Assembly (NCBI RefSeq): GCF_042453785.1
Contig: NC_091671.1
Location: forward strand, 40,070,501-40,134,500
Direction of reading: 5' to 3'
Source of the DNA: Malus domestica
Taxonomy: Eukaryota > Streptophyta > Magnoliopsida > Rosales > Rosaceae
Length of the DNA: 64,000 bases
In this document: positions 47,785 through 59,756 of the stretch, piece after piece
Layout of the letters: each line of letters starts with the position of its first letter
Numbering within the stretch: the first letter of the stretch is position 1
The notes under the pieces: generated by a model
Database searches by the model: none
What the model was told of the DNA's origin: nothing
The model's input: only the letters and a program-made list of their open reading frames with translations
Program-made: the position numbers and the translations under genes

Positions 47785-47925
47785 TGTTATCTACACACTC
47801 ATTTTTACCTCTTACACACACCTATTATATAATTTTCTGTCGTCAGATCGAATGAATTAAAAAATATAAAGATAACAAAAGGTACGTGGGAAGTAAAAAG
47901 CGGTGTCAATAGCAATATCCTAAAC
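47785..47925. repeat. MITE family copy 3
   Basis: The left end 'gtgttatctacacactcatt' and right end 'aaaagcggtgtcaatagcaa' are inverted relatives; the middle 'ttctgtcgtcagatcgaatg' matches the 32510 and 54590 copies. Confidence 0.55.
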
Positions 47926-50900
47926 TTAAAACTTGTTTGGTGGTTTGGAATTTCAATAGCTAGCTTGTGTTTTTTGTTATTTCTTTCTATGAAAAGATTT
48001 TCGTGCAATTTATTTTGAAATTATATATGCACTATGGAAAAACATATCTCCGTTCAGCCTACATATGTATGGAATTTGGATTAAGACTTCGAAATAGAAA
48101 CGATAACTTTCAATCTCTCTCTTTCTCTCTAGTGGTAGGTTTTGGTACTTTTTTTTCCCTTTAATAACCAATTAATTTAGTTGGATGTAAAACTAAATTT
48201 ATATGTTAGATTAAGTTTCTTAGAGTGGGGTAAGTTTACAAAAGTAATGTTGGGATTAAAGAGATACTAATTTGAAGTATGTTCATCATAGATAACGTAC
48301 TTTTGCAGCTGGCAAGTTATCTAATTAAGTTGAGTTGAAATAGCAAGATGTATTTTCAAGAGTATTTATCAAATATAGTTAAAAATTAACTTTTAATTTC
48401 AAAAATGTCAATTTTTATAAAAAAAAATTAAAATATAACTAAAATTTCACTTAAATAGACACAAAAAACCCTCAAATTTAACACTTAAATAAATTAAAGG
48501 CTTTTTAGCTATTGTCGCCTCAAACTCCAGTCCAACTTAACATTCGCTTCTCCACCACCACAACCCTATCCCTTTCGACCCCCTCATCACCGACGTTGAG
48601 CGCCGCCACGGTTACCACAAGTGGGAGCAGCAGAATTTCAATCATGCCTTCAACGTCTTTTTTCTCATTAATATCAATTTTAGTTTTAAATATAAAAATA
48701 GTTTTTAAAGTTAATCCACATGTCATTATATGATTGTATTTGTGAGACCCACGTGGCGCCACATCATCACACGAACAGAGCAATTGACAGATTTTTCACG
48801 AAAAAACTAAAATGATCACGATGGACAAATTCAAAGAAATACTAAAATGATTCACGATAGACAAATTCAATAACACTACTATTGATTATCATTAATTATT
48901 AAGGACCATATTAAAGAGTTATGTCAATGTCACAAATCATTTTGGCTAAAAAACTTCTAATTTATTCGATTGTTAAATTTGAGGGTATTTATGTCTATTT
49001 AGGTGGAATTTTAGATATATTTGAAAGATTTTATAAAAAATGACATTTTTGAAATTAAGGGTTAATTATTTTTTGTTATATTTGATAAATACTCATTTTC
49101 AAAAGCTTGTGAAGCATCTTCCTGCTTAGTTCAAACTTTTTCCGATGATGTTTCTTTTCTCTTTTTCTTTACTAGGGTCGCTAGAGCTAAACTAGTTGTT
49201 CATAATGTTTCTTCTCTTTTTCTTCCATGTTACTAAAATATATATAATATAAGTGTACAGAGTAACAAGTGATACTAAATATGGGTTCAATTTAAATTTC
49301 TCTATTGAAAATTTAGTACATTTCCAATCCAAACAAATGTAGAGAAAAGTGAAATTGTAGAATAAAAAATCGCAATACACATTGTGTTACAGAATATAAA
49401 TCCCTTCGGATTAAAAAAAAAAAAAAAAAAAAAAAAACTCATTGGTCGTTTTATTCTTGTTGAATGAATGTAGTTTTTCAACAATACACTATAAATTCAT
49501 ACTCCATCGTTTAGGGTAATGCATTCCCCAAAACTTGGAAAGTTAAATAACTCTTGGGTTGGATCTAACGGTTCTAAATGTTGAAGGCTGTCATACTCGA
49601 CTACGTGTTGTAGCTAAGATTAAAAAAAAAAAAATTACTTCCATTCTTAATTTAGTTGATCAAACTTTTAGCATGTGCCAATATTCAGTAGGCCAATATA
49701 CTTGTATAAGTTGCACTAATGAGTTGTGCTATTGTCAATAGCGCAACTTATACAAGTACATTGACTTACTGAATATTGGCACGTGTTAAAAGAAATTATA
49801 CAACTTGTGACAATAGTGCAACGCATACAAGTTATATAAGATATTTGCCTAGATTAACATCCAAACAACGTTGATTTGAGCAAGAGTAATGTTAGGAAGA
49901 CCAAAATTTAAATCAAATTGTGTAAAAAAAATAGATTATTGGATTATTAATTAAGTGTCGATTAATAACGTGCTTGTTTTTTTATTGGTGACACATCATT
50001 TGGTTTACAAATTTAGTAAAAATTTGATTTTCCTAGCATTATCCTTTGAGAAAATATATTAGAATGATTAACTTCCTACTTAGTATTGATTGTAGCTAGA
50101 TATTTACATTCCTGTTTTGTATCAATTGTATCAATTATAGAAATCAATTACAGAGTTCTTTCTTATCAATAATTGTATATTGTAACTATAGAAATAATCA
50201 ATCAAAGAAATATTCAGCTGTATTAAATTTAATTAGTATGCTGACCGACTGAATAGTCAACTAAACTAAACTTTAGCAAACAAAAAGTCAACTAAACTAA
50301 GCGATATAAAGTTTCTTTTTTTTATGGTTACCTTTATTTTATTTTTTTTATGTATTATAATCTACGTTTAAAATTTCTTCCATACGGTCGATATCGTGGA
50401 AATATCGATAAGAAATCAGAGAAAGATATGAAAATGGGTTAAACTCTAAGCTTCACAAGATATCGGAAAATCTTAAATTTCAAGTAAAATCGACAGATTT
50501 TGTTGATATTTTTAACATATCAACAAACTGTCATACAAAGTTTCATTTTAAATGTCCACAATTTTTAACAAATTTTCATCATTTTCATCGAAGACAACCG
50601 ATATAGATATATTTTTTGATATTTTTACAAATTGCATATATTTAAAACTTATTAGAACCATAGGCTTCAAAAATGTTTAATGTTTCCATGTTCTGCTCTT
50701 ATGCAAAGATATGTGAATAAGATAGAGCTTTAATTCAACATTTTATTTGCACTGTGAATAGAGATGCAGATCGGTAGTGTGCTGCTAAGCATAGGCCCCA
50801 AGGCTTGAAGATACCAAAGCAACACTTAATCTAAATGAATTTTTATTTCATACATATAAAAAATTTGACAACATATATAGATGAAAAATAAATAAAAATC

Positions 50901-51002
50901 CAAATCATATAGAAAAAAAAATAAAACATTTGACATTATAGATAATGAGCTACAAGAACGCTTTCCATCGGCTTCCACAACTTCCAGAAATCCCTCATGC
51001 TT
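47926..51002. other. gene-free stretch between blocks 1 and 2
   Basis: The first part (about 47926-48170, and again 49370-49620) runs parallel with the downstream flank of A3 (about 59760-60310), so it is duplicated A-family 3' flank with other DNA inserted between. A 108-base fold-back lies at 49675-49782 and an A run at 49412-49437. No gene is seen; the rest is AT-rich. Confidence 0.55.
49675..49782. repeat. fold-back hairpin, 40-bp arms
   Basis: The left arm (49675-49714) starts GTGCCAATATTCAGTA; the right arm (49743-49782) is its reverse complement with about three mismatches; the loop is 28 bases. It may be a small MITE or a hairpin RNA source. Confidence 0.8.
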
Positions 51003-53656
51003 CTAAGTGTAGTTTTGTCCCAAAATCTCATCTTCCCATCCAAGCATACCTGCAGAATCTTGTAGTAAGGATATCATTAGTAAAGAATATAATTTTCTAA
51101 TTTGTTTGCAGTAATTCCTACACCGCAGGCACAACTTTGCTAAAAAAAATGAGCACGAAGCTAGGAGAACAGAAAAAAATTTCAGTATGTCGAAAACACG
51201 GTCCAATACATTGAAAAGTTTCTCAGAAAAACAAGTAAAAACAGCATTCACAAATACGCAAAAGGACACGAACCAATGTAAAGTAATATGGAAAATACTT
51301 ACGCATAGAGTTTTCTATTTGGCCTATAATATGCTCGAATGGTACCCAAGGGACTCCCTTCGGATGCCAACTTGCAGCTGTGCCCTTTTGAGCTAAAATG
51401 ATCAATTCAAACTGCTCATCTAAAAATTCAGGCCAGATCGTAGTGAGCATGACATCAATCTCAGTGGCTAGTTTTTGTTCAGATGTGGTTATTTGTTTTG
51501 GGTCGAACCCAGATTGATATTGCACCTATCGGAAGGAAAGAGAAACATAAATTAGATTTCAACTTATACATGGAAAAAAAATATACCAACAATACTTGAA
51601 TAGTACGTTTTACGTTACCTGATGAAGCGTGTGTTTTAGGATGTTGGCTGAGCATGCAAGGAAATCCATCGGAACATTATCATAATCACTCATGTTCTTC
51701 GGGTAAAAACGCACGTCGATTTTTGACATCCATTTCTGGTTTCTATAATAGCAAATGCCGTTATCCTTGAAATATTTATCCAAGTCCCTCGTATACATTC
51801 TGTTCGATTTGTCGTTTGAGTCTTTTGCTTCACCTAACTTGGAATAAACCCACATACGTACTAAATTCCTAAGCACTGATGGCAAAGTCGCATGGTGCAA
51901 TAGTGCAATACCTATGTCTTTGGTCCGAGTCAACACCTTTGTCACACTTACTAGCTCTTTAGGAACACCGTTAGTGAATATTTGACGATTCATGATGTGC
52001 ATCTGTTCAAAGTCAAACTTTTTGCCACAGTGCTCCTTCCCTTTTTTCAGTTCTATGTCGAACGTTTCATTGTGGCAAATAATGTCAAAGGAGTCAATGT
52101 CAAGGTCAAAACTGAATCCACAAGATTCAGCATCCTTTATTTTCTCGAAAAGTTTCCTATAAAATAGTTTATAGACAAGTGGAAGTATGTCCATAAGGTT
52201 ATGAAGTGGAGGGTTTTGGTGAGTTTCACTTAAAAATATTTTATGGACATGTGGAAATATGTCGTTAAGGTACCGATGTGGAGGGTTTTGTTTTATAAAC
52301 TCAGGAAGAGAAATTTTCGTTGGACCTGCACAAGTTTATTGTATTGATATATGAAATATGGAAAAAGAAAACAGTAAGAATATGCTAGTACATACGATGA
52401 GAAAACAATAAATAATCTGAAATAGAGTGAAGTAGCTACCTGAAAAAGATGAGGACAAACACTTGTGTTGTATTTGGCGGATAATATGTTCGAAAGGTAC
52501 CCAAGTGACTTCCTTCGGAAACCAACTCGGAGGTGTGCCCTTTTGAGCTGATAGGATCAAATCAAACAGCTCGTCCATAAACTCTGGCCAAATAGTAGTG
52601 AGCATGACATCAATCTCAAAGGCTAATTTTTGTTCAGATGTGGTCATTTGTTTTGGGTCGATCACAGATTTATATTGTGCCTAAATCAATATGAGAAAAA
52701 TTTAATTAGAATATCAACTCGTACATGACCATAATATAAGTATAAAGATTGTATATTTAATTTTACGTTACCTGATGAAGTGCATGTTTTACGATATTGG
52801 CTGAGCAACGGAGGAATTCCATCGGAATATTACCATATTTCTTCATATCCTCTGTGTAAAACCGCACATCAATTTTTGACATCCAATTCTCTTGAGGATA
52901 ATACTTAAAGCCTTTCTTTCTGAAGTAATCATCCAACTCCATCGTGTACATCCGGTCCCATTGGTCCTTTGAGTCTTTCGCTTCACCTACCTTGGAATAA
53001 ACCCACATACGTACTTGGTTTCTAAGCACTGACGGCAAAGTCGCATGATGCAACAGTGCAACATCTATGTCTTGGGTCTGAATCAACACTTTTGTCATAC
53101 TTTCCAGCTCCTTAGGGACACCGTTAGTGAATATCTGACGATTGAAGAAGTGCATCTGATCGAAGTTGAACTTTTTGCCGTAGTGCTCCTTCCCTTTTTT
53201 CAATTCTATGTGCATTGTTCCGTTCTGCAAAATAATGTCGAAGGAATCAATGTCAAGCTTAAAACTGAATCCATGTGATTCAGCATCCTTCATCTTCTCC
53301 AAAAGTTTCCTATAAAATATTTTATAGACATGTGGAAGTATGTCCATAAAGTTCCGAACTGGAGGGTTTTGGTGAGTTTTACAACAAAATATTTCAGAGA
53401 GATGTGGAAGTAAGTTTATATGGTACTGATGTGGAGGGTTTTGTATTACAAACTCACGAAGGGAAATTTTCATTGGACCTCCTGAAAAAGATGAGGACAG
53501 CCACCTTTCTGATTGCCAAAAATTCAGATTTGAAGAGTGAGAGATGGGTTTGAAAGATAAGGGACTGGAAGAAGAGGGCTTGAGTGAATTTGGTGGTGGT
53601 GGCGAAGAGGATGAACATAGTTCATAAAGATGATAAAGAAAACCATAACGCCGCAT
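51003..53656 (-). CDS. C2: uncharacterised protein with two tandem copies of a C-family domain, 5 exons, 700 aa
   Basis: I do not recognise this family. The open exon chain is 53656-52772, 52680-52440, 52325-51619, 51525-51303 and 51049-51003, with GT-AG borders and matching phases. The N-terminus is Ser/Pro-rich. Two repeats of about 300 residues follow, each opening GP(M/T)KISL.EF..QNPPH.Y. Each then has MDILP.VYK.FYRKL, D.DSFDII, IFTNGVPKEL, HATLPSVLRN, YYxxxxWMSKIDVRFY and an ending TTSEQKLA.EIDVMLTTIWPEF with WVPFEHII.QI. The intron before GPxKIS in repeat 2 is absent in repeat 1. The annotated end (MLGWEDEILGQNYT) may reflect a one-base shift, because the next frame reads SMRDFWKLWKPMESVLVAHY before a stop. 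The middle faintly recalls the pseudokinase/KEN end of plant IRE1-like proteins, a low-confidence guess. The ATG chosen gives MRRYGF; an upstream exon is possible. Confidence 0.7.
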
Positions 53657-53724
53657 CGCGCAAAACACGAAGTCTTCAAGTAACGTCCAAGAAGCTTTCG
53701 TTCTAGAAGCTCCAACAAGATTAG

Positions 53725-56030
53725 CTAATCAATTTTCTTTATAACAAAAGGAAAGAAGTAAAACCTTTGTTTGGTCGGAATGCAAGAATAGGAATAGGAA
53801 ACATGTATTTTAGCACAATTGATGAAGGAAACATGTATGCAAACCTTTCGACAGTGCAACTTAATTTCATGCAGTTCAAAAACTATTTTGTGTAAGATTG
53901 TTCTCTAATTTTTTTGGTGATGAGAAGATGGACATCTTTTTTTGAAATAAAAAATTACTTCGTCTCTCCATGCCATGACGGGTTAAGCTCTGCAGATTTC
54001 GTAAGCCAAAGCAAAACTGACGAGTAAGGAGGCATTTGTTTTTGACGAGTGACAAGCAGATCGAATAAATTATACGTACGACTCGGTATTTTGACAATCG
54101 AGAAAAGTATGTTCATCAGGAATTTTCAGATATATTTGTATTGCAAGTAATCCTGATAATACACAGCCCACCATCAAAATAAATAAACGCTTTTTCGAAC
54201 CATTTCCGCACCATGCATGCTCCTAAAACAAAGTAGTTGGTGCTTCACCTGAGGAATCAACTCCTCTCTCATTGCCTGGTGATCTTTCTGTACCTCAACG
54301 TATCTTCAACTGTACTCTTCTCCTTATCAGATGATCTTTCTGTAGGTCGACGACTGCAAGATGAGAAAATTCAACAATGGGGTTCACCAACTATTTTATT
54401 AATTTATGCAATTCAATAAATACACCTTATCCTACTAAATGGGATCGGTTGTATAATCCTAGAATATTATGCTCGATTTTGTGTCAAGTTTTCCCGTTAG
54501 CTCCAAGAAGAAAGGGAAAGAAAAAAAAAGTATAAGTCAAGTTCACACAAATTTAAAAAAGCACGCAAACCTGAGGTAATCTTGAAAGGGTAGTGCTATT
54601 CACATACCATTTTTTACTTCTCACGCACTCTTACTAATTTTTATCCATTGATCTTCTCCAATTCATTTGATCCAACGACAGAAAATTGAGAAAGATGTGT
54701 GAGAAGTAAAAATCGGTATGTGGATAACCAAACCCATCTTAAAAATACTTACATGTAGAGTTCCACAAGAGTCTTTTTCAAGCAAATCTCGTAAGCATCA
54801 CTCTCCCAGCTCTTACGGGTTATCTCAACTACCTTTTTCCCATTTTGATAGAAATGAAACGTTGGCTGCAAAAAATATATAAATTGTATTTTAGAAACAA
54901 ATTAAGGATAAAGATGTGAACAATTAAATCAGTGGAGCTTAATTACGAACAATAGCTCCAAACAACATTTAAAGGGTCAAATCATTTACCGTACGGGGAA
55001 TATTAAGATTTTCCAGTATGCTTTTATACTTGTCTTCCTACACACATAGAGAGTTAACAATTTAGACTAACTAAAATGAAATAGGCATAACAAAACAATT
55101 TAGACTAACTAACATGAAATAGGCATAACAAGATATCATATTTGTTCTTTAAGCAGACACACATCCCATAGCAATTACAAGATTACTACATGAGTAAAAC
55201 CATGAATCAAACTGTTCAATTAAAAGATGGAATGCAAGGAAAAACAGAAGAAAAAGACCCTCAGACCCCCTTTTGTACAAGACCTTCCTGCATCAATATA
55301 AGAAATTATTTTCAGAAATTTAGCTTTATACTTTTCCCATTACCCTTCCGCTGCCGATACCCAACATCAATTCCCTTCATTTAGGGGCATCTTTTCCTAA
55401 CGCACACTTATAAGAATACTAAACAACCCCTAAGTTGTTTTCTACCTCATTCTTAAATATTAAGTTGGGATTAAAAAACTTAGCAGAAAACTGAACGGTT
55501 TCCAGAAAAATAAATAAATAAAAGGGATTCAAGTTAATATAAGACTGGATTACAGTGGCACACCTCAGGATCAAGGATGAACTCATATGCTGTTACATGT
55601 GGAAATGGCTCACACATTTCCATAAACATATCAGAAGTGACATGAGAGACTGCACAAGAAGAGTACATCAAACACAAGTCGGAAAAGGAGCAGCTTATTT
55701 TAGAAAATGATAGCCCACACACATTTTTTCTCTTCCTACACAATTTATCATTAGATTGAATAAATAAAACGGAAACAATACAAATGATTAAGCAAGGTTT
55801 TGTAAGGGAAGAAACAAGGTGTGTGGTTATCATTTCTCTATTATATTGCAAAAACAAACTAGCTTAAACAGAGTAAATTCATTTGAACTTACTGGCCTCA
55901 TAATAGGTCGTGAATAATATAATTGCCGGCAAAGATTCATCTGTGAATTAAAGGAGCAAATAAGAAACTGTATGAAATTCTATGTTTTCTCAAGAGTCAA
56001 TAGTAAGTAATTTCATTAAAAGAAACCTAC
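53725..56030 (-). repeat. segmental duplication, copy 2 (pairs with 31456-33900)
   Basis: This is the parallel of 31456-33900 in the same orientation. It retains an extra tandem piece ('caatttagactaactaa' twice near 55055-55110). It lacks the younger LINE piece and differs at 55695-55715. The MITE copy 4 lies at about 54590-54725. Confidence 0.85.
54590..54725. repeat. MITE family copy 4
   Basis: This is the counterpart of the copy at 32510-32645 with a handful of changes, inherited through the segmental duplication rather than inserted separately. Confidence 0.6.
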
Positions 56031-56553
56031 AAGTAAACAATTTCATCCAAAAATTAAACAACATCATAAAACAACCAAGCCCTTATCCGATTAAGTGAGT
56101 GTATGAATCCTAGAACGTACCTTGAATTGTTTTAACTGCTCTCACATACTGATCGTAATGGTTGTTCAGCAAAATGAGAGGAATGCCTGAGTAACCTGAA
56201 AATAAGAAAATTTGTGAACAAAGTTAATTCAGAGGCAGGAAGGCAACAAGGCATGAAAATTTGTGAAAAGAGGGTTACCAACCCTTGTAGTTGATAGACC
56301 AGCGGCTAGTGGAGCCAATAATAATTTCCTTTTTTGGGCTGGAGTCAAGGGTACAGAAGGGTTTTGAAGTGGAAGAAATTGCCAGCGGCGGTGGTCGGCG
56401 TGGTGGCGAAGATGGTGTGATTGGGACTGAAGTTGTCAGGGTTTGAATTATATTAAAAGGATTCTTAAGGTTATGGTGATGAATAAGAGCTGCGCAGGGT
56501 TTCGTGCGATTGCCGAGCAACTGTCGCAATAAAACCCTAGAATTCCTAGCCAT
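54749..56553 (-). CDS. B2: thioredoxin-like protein without CxxC, mitochondrial-type presequence, 6 exons, 214 aa
   Basis: The exons 56553-56283, 56195-56121, 55940-55893, 55649-55564, 55037-54990 and 54865-54749 join in frame to 214 residues. The first exon (MARNSRVLLRQLLGNRTK...) is Arg/Ser-rich and acid-poor, like a mitochondrial presequence, and resembles the start of thioredoxin O. The rest follows the thioredoxin fold: strand LPAIILFTTYYE, helix with MFMEMCEPFPHVTAYEFILD, and PTFHFYQNGKKVVEI with the cis-Pro-Thr (177-178) before the last strands. Where thioredoxins have WCGPC the protein reads YYEAISHV, so no redox-active cysteine pair exists. An enzyme role is therefore unlikely; a binding or scaffold role is inference. 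The last codons (ATG TAA) overlap a good donor (AT|GTAAGT), so a longer splice form is possible. Confidence 0.75.
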
Positions 56554-57786
56554 TCTCTTCTCTCTCTCGCTTCGCTTCCAAATCCCGAATTCCTGGCTTT
56601 ATTTACCAAAGTTTAGAGGATTGGGTAGTATTCTACGTAGAATCCCCTTACACAGTTTTCTTGTCAAGAGTAGCTTGTACAAAAATATATAACCTAATCG
56701 AAATTTAGACTGCAGTGACGAACACTAATTGCAAACGATAAATTCTCAATTCTGAACCCTAGACACCCACACTAATTATGAGACCTATATATGTATGTGT
56801 GTGTGTGCTGTGCGCCTTTTCTTTTTCATGGCCCTAAAAAAAGAAAAAAATTAGAATGCTCTACAATTTTTTTTTTTAGTTTTAAGATTAAACATTTATC
56901 TCTTTTAAAGATTTGATTAAAATGTTTTCATCATTTTTTTTTTGCATAATCGATATTATCTACACTAAGAGGAAAGGGAATGAGCTTAGCCTCACAATGA
57001 GCTAGCTTTGACCAATTGTTATCTCAATAACTTTCTATTTATTTAGTTTCCATGCCATTAATTTAAATTCATTTATATAGAGACATAAAGGTAGTTTAGC
57101 AATTAATTGCCTATATAATATAGAAAATTAATTTCATCAATCCCCTTCTAAGCATTAAATGACTTTTTTTAATAAAATAAGGTAAAAATTAATTTAATTA
57201 ATTCCTCATTATTAGTATTGAAGAAAGAAATATAACTTTCTATTAAAAACGTCTCAAAAGAAAAAAAGTCATTAAACATATTTTTCCCAAGAAACAAAAT
57301 ATACAAAAAAATCAAATGCACCATAAAATTAAATGTGCCCTGATGTTTTGGGGTCCTTTCATTTAAATAATCAAATGCACTGACAATTTTTTTTTATAAA
57401 TATTCTACTCAATTCACAAAAATAAAAATTATAATAAGCAATTAAAAAAATCTGGCAGCACCATAATAAGAGATGGATAATAAATGCATAGACATAGGAA
57501 CAATAGGAAAGGAAATAAAAAAAAGAAAAGAAAACGAAATGCCCAGTGAAGAAGTCGTCAAAACATAAACTTCTAAACAAAATTGAACTTCTAACGTGAA
57601 AAACTGAAGATAACCACCAAAATTTTAGGAAACGGTTTAATCAAATTTTTAAAAGGAATAGTACAATAAATTCAAAGATGAGGATTTCTTGGGAAACGGT
57701 TTCACCCTATTTAATCAAATTTTTGACATATATATATATATATATCAAAAACGCCCCCAAAAAAAAACTCCCCAATCAAAAGTAAA
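56554..57786. other. divergent intergenic region between B2 and A3
   Basis: The minus-strand B2 and plus-strand A3 start codons face away from each other about 1.23 kb apart, so promoters for both lie here. 'ctagacaccca' and 'agacctata..atgt' phrases near 56758-56800 recur before A1 and A2. A truncated SINE tail lies at about 56940-57010, and a (TA)n run just upstream of A3 at about 57728-57743. In block 1 the same pair (B1/A2) is only about 260 bases apart. Confidence 0.6.
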
Positions 57787-59756
57787 ATGAGGATTTCTTG
57801 GGTTTTGGCGCGACACTTGCTTCGCAGTCGCAACAACCCTAACCCTTGTGCAGCTCTTGCTCATCCGTGTAATTCTCTCCAAACCCTAACCCTAACTTCC
57901 GTCCCAGTTTCACCATCTTCACCCCCACCAAACCTTGATTTTCTACAACAGAGGAGTCGCCGCTTCTCCTCATTTTCAGGTATGTAACCCCGCCTTTTCT
58001 GTTCCATGTATCTAATTCAACCCTAACTCTAACCCTACCTATCTCTTTTTTATTTTAATTATCAATTTATATCAGACTATCCTGACTGGAGGTGGAATAA
58101 ATTTTGGGATATGCACGTGCCATGGGAAGACCGGCGCCTCTTCGTAGGTACTCCATCTCTCCTTCAAGTCAGTGTTTTTGTCAATTACACCAACTTTGCT
58201 GTAACCACAAATACTTTATTTTTCAGTTCCCCCAGAAATTTCCTTTTATGAAAAAGATGAGTATGATTTGGAGATTAAAAGAGTTCAAGGTAATCTCTTC
58301 TGCACAAATATATATACAGACACACACATATATATACTTTATCCTAATTTGATCTTAAATTTGTTTGAATCTGTTCTGTTTTGAGAAAACTTTTTAGTGT
58401 AATGCAGTTTTACTTACGTGTTTTCATTAATTCATTGGGATATAGATAAATCTTCGTCAGCGGTCTTCTGCTTCTATGACGCTCGAACAGATGGTAAGTT
58501 CTTATGAATTTACCAAATCATTCAACCAAGTACTAGTTTTCAACTTATGCTGGGTTTACTCTTCTTCTGCAGACTTTTGCTTCATACATTCAGTCATCAA
58601 TAGGTGGGCTAAGGAATTCCCACACGTAGCATTGTATGAAATTATTATTGATCATCTGGTACGGCATTGTAGAATGATCTTCTGTTCACTTTGTCCAAAT
58701 TATTTGTCAATCATGATAGTTTTCTTATATTGCCTCAAGATTACTTAAATTTGTTTATTCTCTCTGCAGAAAGAAGACGACCGCATTAATGTAATGAGAG
58801 AATACAATATCAATTGTACGGTAAATGGTTCAATTTTTTTTTGTTTGGATGCAATGTTCATACTTAGTTTAATGTTTACCATATGTTTAATTATATTTGT
58901 ATTTAAAATAAAATTCGTTAATTTGTGTTGTAACCTGTAATTTGCACCATATCATAATTAATAATTTGGTAATGATGACCGTACATTATACTAGATAGTT
59001 TGGGGAATAAATTTTAGCTTTCTTTTGTCTTTAGATGAAAAGTTAATTGGGTCAGTTAACCTCACAAATTATAGGGTTAATTTCGAGCTGTCATACGATC
59101 TTTGAAGATCCTAGAAATTGATACTCAAATTCACGAAAATTTTATCTTTCAAGATCCGCTGCCAACTTTAAATTAATTTACTTTGTTGATGTGTGCATTT
59201 CTGTTGCAGCCAACATTCCGTTTCTTTCAAAATGGGGAAAAGGTAGATGACCTAGCCGGTGGCTCTGCCATACTCTTGGAAAAGACTCTTAACAAAATTT
59301 ATGGGTAATCATTTTCTGGATTTACTCTACATTTGTGTGCTTTGACGTAGATGTAGATCTGGCCAGTTTACACACAACTCCTTAACACGACATAGCACAA
59401 CATATGTTTTTAGATATTGCTTAGCTACTCGCTAGTAAATACTCTATGTATTTACTTTTTGATTTGGTGCAATAAAAAAATGCCAGTGTTACTAAACGTT
59501 GTTGAATTATTCATCTAGGGGAGGAGAATGGAGTACAGCACAAGTCCTTGACACACAATTTGTTAAGAAAGATGGGAATGGTGAAGGAGTTTGTTCATCA
59601 TTTGAAGTGGAAGCAGTGGCACATGATACTTGGGACACAAGTTACGAATTGAAACACTATTCCAAATGCCCTTGCAATTTGTGCCGTAGCTGGAAGTACC
59701 TGCGATTGAAGTTGTCACAACAGCGTGAAACTGAGATTGAAAAGGATGAGAAATAA
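57787..59756 (+). CDS. A3: thioredoxin-O-like protein with altered active site and C-terminal CPCNLC, 8 exons, 281 aa
   Basis: The exons 57787-57979, 58076-58147, 58227-58289, 58446-58493, 58573-58658, 58770-58820, 59210-59304 and 59519-59756 join in frame to 281 residues with GT-AG borders. The N-terminus (MRISWVLARHLLRSRNN) looks like a mitochondrial presequence. After a linker with DYPDWRWNKFWDMHV the thioredoxin-type core follows: SSSAVFCFYDA strand, helix FIHSVINRWAKEFPHVALYE, and PTFRFFQNGEKVDDLAG with the cis-Pro at 172. The usual WCGPC is replaced by TDDFC, leaving only Cys128. An extra C-terminal domain of about 75 residues, not seen in thioredoxin O, ends with YSKCPCNLCRSW (cysteines 253, 255 and 258), possibly a new redox or metal site. 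This is the only intact A-family copy here. The function is unknown. Confidence 0.8.

Noticed and set aside
51619-52325. firm assignment of the C domain to the IRE1/RNase L KEN family
   Set aside because: The likeness is faint and rests on a few spaced residues; no catalytic residues could be matched, so it is given only as a hypothesis.
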